Assembly: GCF_014190775.1 (NCBI RefSeq)
Contig: NZ_JACHVP010000001.1
Span: forward strand, 1,178,001 to 1,242,000
Length of the DNA: 64,000 bases
From: Leifsonia aquatica
Lineage (GTDB): Bacteria; Actinomycetota; Actinomycetes; Actinomycetales; Microbacteriaceae
Direction: 5' to 3'
Of the stretch, positions 59,675-64,000 are shown piece by piece; position 1 is the first letter of the stretch; every line of letters starts with the position of its first letter. The notes below the pieces were generated by a model that was not told the origin of the DNA, ran no database searches, and saw only the letters and a program-made list of their open reading frames with translations. The position numbers were made by a program, and so were the translations under genes.

Positions 59675-60679
59675 CTACGGCAGTACGACGACCTGCGCGC
59701 CGAAGACCAGACCGGCACCGAAGCCGATCTGCAGCGCGAGACCGCCGGACAGCTCCGGGTGCTCCTGGAGGAGCCGGTGCGTGGCGAGGGGGATGGAGGC
59801 GGCGGACGTGTTGCCCGTCGTCTCTATGTCACGGGCGATCGCGACCGTCTCGGGCAGCTTGAGCTGCTTGGCGAACTCGTCCACGATCCGCATGTTCGCC
59901 TGGTGCGGGATGAACGCGGCGAGCTGGTCGGGGGTCACGCCGGCGGCGTCGAGCGCCTCCTTGGCCACCTTCGCCATCTCCCACACGGCCCAGCGGAAGA
60001 CCGTCTGGCCCTCCTGGCGCAAGGTCGGCCACGGCTTCTCGCCGTCGCGGAACTCGGTGAGCGTGCTGTCCATCCCGACCGCGTCGGCCTTCGAGCCGTC
60101 GGAGCCCCAGATCGTCTTCGAGATGCCGGGGTACTCGCTCGGGCCCACCACGACCGCGCCCGCGCCGTCGCCCAGGAGGAACGAGATGGTGCGGTCGGTC
60201 GGGTCGACGACGTCGGAGAGCTTCTCGGCACCCACGACGAGGGCGTAGTGCGCGACGCCGGTGCGGATGAGGGCGTCGGCCTGGGCGATGCCGTAGGCGT
60301 AGCCGGCGCAGGCGGCGTTCATGTCGTACGCGGCGGCGGGGTTGGCGCCGACGCGGTCGGCGAGCACGGCGGCCAGCGAGGGCGTCTGGCGCGGGTTGGA
60401 GATCGTGGCGACGATGACCGCGTCGATCAGCTTCGGGTCGACGCCCGACTTCGCGATGGCCTCCTTCGACGCCTCGGTCGCGAGGTCGACCGCGCCGATG
60501 TCATGGCTGGCGCGGGTGCGCGTGATGATGCCGGTGCGCTGGCGGATCCACTCGTCCGACGAGTTGATCGGGCCGACGAGGTCGTCGTTGGGCACCACGC
60601 GGTCGCCGCGGGCCGCGCCGATCGAGAGGATGCGAGTGTACTGCGGGCCGTGCGACTGCTGCAGAGTGGGGTGGGTCAT
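59675..60679 (-). CDS. fabH: Beta-ketoacyl-ACP synthase III
   Basis: Starts fatty acid synthesis by joining an acyl-CoA primer to malonyl-ACP. 334 residues. Catalytic Cys124 in NAACAGY, His in FIPHQANMRI and Asn in ETTGNTSAAS. In actinobacteria FabH often prefers branched primers; that cannot be judged here. It lies 10 nt after fabD. Confidence 0.96.
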   Translation of the reverse strand: MTHPTLQQSHGPQYTRILSIGAARGDRVVPNDDLVGPINSSDEWIRQRTGIITRTRASHDIGAVDLATEASKEAIAKSGVDPKLIDAVIVATISNPRQTPSLAAVLADRVGANPAAAYDMNAACAGYAYGIAQADALIRTGVAHYALVVGAEKLSDVVDPTDRTISFLLGDGAGAVVVGPSEYPGISKTIWGSDGSKADAVGMDSTLTEFRDGEKPWPTLRQEGQTVFRWAVWEMAKVAKEALDAAGVTPDQLAAFIPHQANMRIVDEFAKQLKLPETVAIARDIETTGNTSAASIPLATHRLLQEHPELSGGLALQIGFGAGLVFGAQVVVLP

Positions 60680-60689
60680 CCGGGTCCTC

Positions 60690-61610
60690 CTAGGCGGCCT
60701 GGTCGATGAGGTCGAACGCGGCGGGCAGGTCGTCGGGCGTCTTGATGGCGACGCTCGGCACGCCCTTGAGGCCGCGCTTCGCGAGCCCGACGAGGGCGCC
60801 GGCCGGGGCGACCTCGATGATGCCGGTCACGCCGGCCTCCTGGAACGACTGCATGGTGAGGTCCCAGCGGACGGGCGAGGAGACCTGGCCCACCAGCAGG
60901 CGGAGGAACTCGGCGCCGTCGGTGACGCGGGAGCCGTCCTTGTTCGTCCAGAGCGGCAGCGTCGGGTCCTGCGTGGACAGGGTGGAGGCGAACTGCTCCA
61001 GCACGGGCACGGCCGGGGCCATGTATCGCGTGTGGAATGCACCGGCCACCTGGAGCGGAATGACGCGGGCACGGGCCGGCGGGTTCTCGCTCAGGGCCGC
61101 GAGCGCGTCGAGGGCACCCGCGACGACGATCTGGCCGCCGCCGTTGTAGTTGGCGGGGGAGAGGCCGAGGGTCTCGAGCTGCGCGAGCAGCTCTGCCTCA
61201 TCGGCGCCGATCACGGCGCTCATCCCGGTCGGGGTCTCGGCGGCGGCGCGGGCCATGGCGGCACCGCGCTCACGGACGAACGCCACGGCGTCCGTCTCGC
61301 TCAGGACGCCCGCGCCGGCGGCAGCCGTCAGCTCGCCGACCGAGTGCCCGGCGATGCCGCCGACCTTCTCGCGGCGGCCGTCGGCCAGCAGCGCCGACAG
61401 GGTCAGCAGCCCGGCCGAGACGATGAGCGGCTGCGCCACCGCGGTGTCGCGGATGGTGTCCGCGTCGCTCACCGTGCCGTGCGCGACGAGGTCGATGCCG
61501 ACCGCGTCGGAGATGCCGGTCAGCTGGTCGCGGAAGGCCGTCTCCGTCAACCAGGGGTCGAGGAAGCCGGGGGTCTGGGAGCCCTGGCCCGGGCACACGA
61601 TCACAATCAC
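60690..61610 (-). CDS. fabD: Malonyl-CoA:ACP transacylase
   Basis: Loads malonate onto ACP. 306 residues. GHSVG with the nucleophile Ser90, VCPGQGSQ at the start and the catalytic His in GAFHTRYMAP. GTG start; no Shine-Dalgarno. The upstream 87-bp gap contains a perfect palindrome that may be the FasR site. Confidence 0.96.
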   Translation of the reverse strand: MIVIVCPGQGSQTPGFLDPWLTETAFRDQLTGISDAVGIDLVAHGTVSDADTIRDTAVAQPLIVSAGLLTLSALLADGRREKVGGIAGHSVGELTAAAGAGVLSETDAVAFVRERGAAMARAAAETPTGMSAVIGADEAELLAQLETLGLSPANYNGGGQIVVAGALDALAALSENPPARARVIPLQVAGAFHTRYMAPAVPVLEQFASTLSTQDPTLPLWTNKDGSRVTDGAEFLRLLVGQVSSPVRWDLTMQSFQEAGVTGIIEVAPAGALVGLAKRGLKGVPSVAIKTPDDLPAAFDLIDQAA

Positions 61611-61654
61611 TTGACTAAGTCTGCCAATCTTCCGCCGTGCGGATGTGTCGAATG

Positions 61655-61667
61655 GATACGAAGTATC
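61655..61667. promoter_or_regulatory. Palindrome before fabD, candidate FasR operator
   Basis: GATAC-GAA-GTATC, perfect 5-bp arms, with flanking TCGAA at 61648-61652 and 61666-61670. It lies 45 bp before the fabD start codon, between fasR and fabD. FasR (PucR family) is known in Streptomyces to activate the fab operon from this gap. Confidence 0.55.
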
Positions 61668-61697
61668 GAACGAAGCTCTGTGGAAGTCTACAAAGAC

Positions 61698-62906
61698 TCA
61701 GGTGCGACGCGACGCTTCCGGCTCGTTGATCGAGCCGACGATGAGCGCGGCCTGCAGGATGAGCGCCTCACGGGCTCCCGTCGCATCCCAGCCGATGACG
61801 TCCGAGACGCGCTTCAGGCGGTAGCGGACGGTGTTCGGGTGGACGAACAGCTCGCGAGCCGTCGCCTCCAGGGAGCGCCCGTTGTCGAGGTAGCACCACA
61901 GGGTGGTGAGCAGCTCGGTCGAGTGGGCCTGCAGCGGGCGGTAGATGCGGCTGATCAGGGTCGCGCGCGCCAGCCCGTCGCCCGCCAGCGCACGCTCCGG
62001 GAGGAGGTCGTCGGCGTGCACGGGACGCGGGCAGTTGCGCCACGCCTTCGCCACGGCGAACCCGGCCAGGGCGGCCTTCGCGCTCTTGGACGCGTCCACC
62101 AGGCTCGTCACCTCATGGCCGAGCACCAGGTGCCCGGCGCCGAACTCCGGCTCCAGCTGCTGGGCGATCTCGAGGAAGCTGACGGCCGGCGTCGCGCCGA
62201 TCGCATCTTCCGGGACGCTGTCGCTCGGCCAGGCGCGGCCGATCACCAGGACGAGCCGGTTGCCCTGCACGCCGATCAGCACGTCGGCCGACATGTGCCG
62301 GGCGGTCCGCCGCAGCTGGTCGACGTCGAGCATGCGCGGCGCGGTGCCGACCAGCACGCTGACCTCGCCGTGCCCGTGCCAGCCGAGCGCGGCGATCCGG
62401 CTAGGCAGCTCGTCGTCGTACTCGCCGGTGAGGATGCTGTCGACCACGAGGGCCTCCAGGCGCGCGTCCCACAGCCCGCGTGCCTCGGCGGCGCGGGCGT
62501 AGACGTCGGCGGCGGCGAACGCGATCTCGCGCGAGTAGAGCAGGATCGCCTCCCGCAGCGCCTCGCCTCCGCCGACCTTCACGCGCTCCTCGACCACCTC
62601 GACGGTGATCTTGATGAGCTGGAGGGTCTGCTGGAGGCTGACGCTCCGGAGCAGCTCACGAGGAGCCGCCCCGAAGACGTCGGCCGCGATCCAGGGCGTC
62701 GAGCGCGGGTCGTCGAACCACGAGATGAACGACGAGATGCCCGCCTGCGCGACCAGCCCGACCGCGCTGCGGCGGCCGGGCGGCATGTCGCGATACCAGG
62801 GGAGCGTGTCCTCGAGCCGCTTGAGCGTGGTCGTGGCGAGCTCGCCCGAGATCTTGCGCAGCCACGCAAGGGTCTCGGCCTTGGTCCTCTCGACTGAACT
62901 CGGCAC
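61698..62906 (-). CDS. fasR: PucR-type regulator of fatty acid synthesis (FasR-like)
   Basis: 402 residues. The N-terminal half has no catalytic motif. A GGDEF-like middle section lies near residues 190-300. The C-terminal PucR helix-turn-helix reads CYLDNGRSLEATARELFVHPNTVRYRLKRVSDVIGWD. The same gene precedes fabD in Streptomyces, where the product activates the fab operon. GTG start 8 nt after aceE, so both share a message. Its likely site is the palindrome at 61655-61667. Confidence 0.9.
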   Translation of the reverse strand: MPSSVERTKAETLAWLRKISGELATTTLKRLEDTLPWYRDMPPGRRSAVGLVAQAGISSFISWFDDPRSTPWIAADVFGAAPRELLRSVSLQQTLQLIKITVEVVEERVKVGGGEALREAILLYSREIAFAAADVYARAAEARGLWDARLEALVVDSILTGEYDDELPSRIAALGWHGHGEVSVLVGTAPRMLDVDQLRRTARHMSADVLIGVQGNRLVLVIGRAWPSDSVPEDAIGATPAVSFLEIAQQLEPEFGAGHLVLGHEVTSLVDASKSAKAALAGFAVAKAWRNCPRPVHADDLLPERALAGDGLARATLISRIYRPLQAHSTELLTTLWCYLDNGRSLEATARELFVHPNTVRYRLKRVSDVIGWDATGAREALILQAALIVGSINEPEASRRT

Positions 62907-62914
62907 GGGAGTCG

Positions 62915-64000
62915 TCAGGACTCGCCGCCCGCGGAGCCGGTGGTGCCGGCGTTCACGTCGTGCAGCAGGTACTTCTCGATCGCCCAGGCCGGCGCGTTCG
63001 GGTCCACCTGACCCCGGGCTGCGAGCAGCTCGAGGGTGCGGACGACGAGCGACGGACCGTCGATCTTGAAGAACCGGCGGGCGGCCGCGCGCGTGTCCGA
63101 GAAGCCGAAGCCGTCGGCGCCGAGCGTGGCGTACTCACCGGGGACGAACTGACGGATCTGGTCCGGCACCGCGTGCATGTAGTCGGTGACCGCGACGAAC
63201 GGGCCGTCGGAGCCCTCGAGCTTGCGGGTGACGTACGGCACCTGCTTCTCCTGCTGCGGGTAGAGGAAGTTGTGCTCCTCCGCCGCCAGGCCGTCGCGGC
63301 GCAGCTCGCCCCACGAGGTGACGCTCCAGACGTCGGCCGACACTCCCCAGTCCTGCGCGAGCAGGTGCTGGGCCTCGAGCGCCCACGGCACCGAGACACC
63401 GGAGGCGAGCAGCTGGGCCTTGGGCCCGGCCGCGTCGGACGCGCTGAGCTTGTGGATGCCGCGGACGATGCCGTCCACATCCACGCCCTCGGGCTCGGCC
63501 GGCTGCACGATCGGCTCGTTGTAGACCGTCAGGTAGTACATGACGTTCGGGTCGGGGTGGTTGCCGCCGTACATGCGCTCGAGGCCGGCGCGGACGATGT
63601 GCCCGATCTCGTAGCCGTAGGCCGGGTCGTACGACAGGACCGCGGGGTTCGTCGACGAGAGCAGCAGCGAGTGGCCGTCGGCGTGCTGCAGGCCCTCACC
63701 CGTGAGGGTGGTGCGGCCCGCGGTGGCGCCGATCATGAAGCCGCGCGCCATCTGGTCGCCTGCGGCCCAGATCGCGTCGCCGGTGCGCTGGAACCCGAAC
63801 ATCGAGTAGAAGACGTAGACCGGGATGAGCGGCTCGCCCTGCGTCGCGTACGAGGTGCCGACGTTGGTGAACGCCGCGAGGGCGCCCGCCTCGTTGATGC
63901 CGACGTGGATGATCTGACCCTGCGGGCTCTCCTTGTAGGCCAGGAGCAGCTCGCGGTCGACCGACGTGTAGTGCTGGCCGTTCGGGTTGTAGATCTTCGC
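62915..64000 (-). CDS. aceE: Pyruvate dehydrogenase E1, homodimeric, 3' part
   Basis: The E1 subunit uses thiamine diphosphate to decarboxylate pyruvate and feed acetyl-CoA to the fab enzymes next door. The visible 361 residues are the C-terminal part, entering from the right edge in frame. Key blocks are [54 protein letters not shown] and [15 protein letters not shown]. The C-terminal transketolase-like domain follows. The start is outside the window. Confidence 0.95.
   Translation of the reverse strand, partial: AKIYNPNGQHYTSVDRELLLAYKESPQGQIIHVGINEAGALAAFTNVGTSYATQGEPLIPVYVFYSMFGFQRTGDAIWAAGDQMARGFMIGATAGRTTLTGEGLQHADGHSLLLSSTNPAVLSYDPAYGYEIGHIVRAGLERMYGGNHPDPNVMYYLTVYNEPIVQPAEPEGVDVDGIVRGIHKLSASDAAGPKAQLLASGVSVPWALEAQHLLAQDWGVSADVWSVTSWGELRRDGLAAEEHNFLYPQQEKQVPYVTRKLEGSDGPFVAVTDYMHAVPDQIRQFVPGEYATLGADGFGFSDTRAAARRFFKIDGPSLVVRTLELLAARGQVDPNAPAWAIEKYLLHDVNAGTTGSAGGES

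Overview
The window is a gene-dense, roughly 70% GC stretch of an actinobacterial chromosome, most likely from Microbacteriaceae (a Leifsonia-like organism). Pointers are the FasR-type regulator sitting between aceE and a fabD-fabH-acpP-fabF block, a DUF3145 gene, a leucine-codon leader before leuA, a DtxR/IdeR iron box, and many leaderless starts with a TANNNT box exactly 6 nt before the start codon. No phage, insertion sequence, rRNA or CRISPR was seen. No gap without a gene exceeds 300 bases.

Layout. 1-5.6 kb: end of era, then a NarL-type two-component system (TCS1) and an ABC exporter; a matching dyad lies before each of these two units. 5.7-9.6 kb: an esterase coupled to an MprF-like aminoacyl-lipid synthase. 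9.6-13.99 kb: leuA with attenuator, a TRIC channel (opposite strand), recO and uppS. 14-15.9 kb: DsbA-like protein with a coupled 42-aa Cys peptide, then a DUF559 nuclease-like gene bracketed by 18-bp inverted repeats. 15.9-22.1 kb: ybaK-like, dusB, dgt, a DUF4282 protein and dnaG. 22.3-29.8 kb: peptide ABC importer (binding protein, two permeases, fused double ATPase), a further ATPase and a 2-hydroxyacid dehydrogenase. 29.9-33.7 kb: tRNA-Asn, a small acidic protein, a second NarL-type system (TCS2) with its own repeated dyad, a SHOCT protein and a histidine-kinase-like protein that has lost its phospho-acceptor His. 33.7-36.7 kb: def, DMT transporter, GT4 glycosyltransferase, tRNA-Met. 36.8-45.1 kb: AraC regulator divergent from a heterodimeric ABC exporter whose two ATPase domains have decayed in complementary ways, then an iron-box-controlled siderophore uptake operon. 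45.2-51.5 kb: quinone-type reductase, M1 peptidase and a Pls/PosA-type NRPS. 51.5-57.9 kb: Rho_N protein, two Nudix hydrolases, small proteins, an orphan family-A DNA polymerase, DUF1684, PadR and DUF3145. 58-64 kb: fabF, acpP, fabH, fabD, fasR and the 3' part of aceE, all on the minus strand.

How the genes work together. AceE makes acetyl-CoA, which FabD/FabH/ACP/FabF use under likely FasR control. LeuA expression appears to be set by ribosome stalling on four Leu codons. The two TCS modules look autoregulatory, with targets next door. The siderophore importer and neighbouring exporter suggest an iron/metallophore locus. The NRPS carries an adenylation code very close to a known lysine code and overlaps an M1 peptidase gene, suggesting a synthesis/degradation pair for a basic amino-acid polymer; this is inference, not proof.
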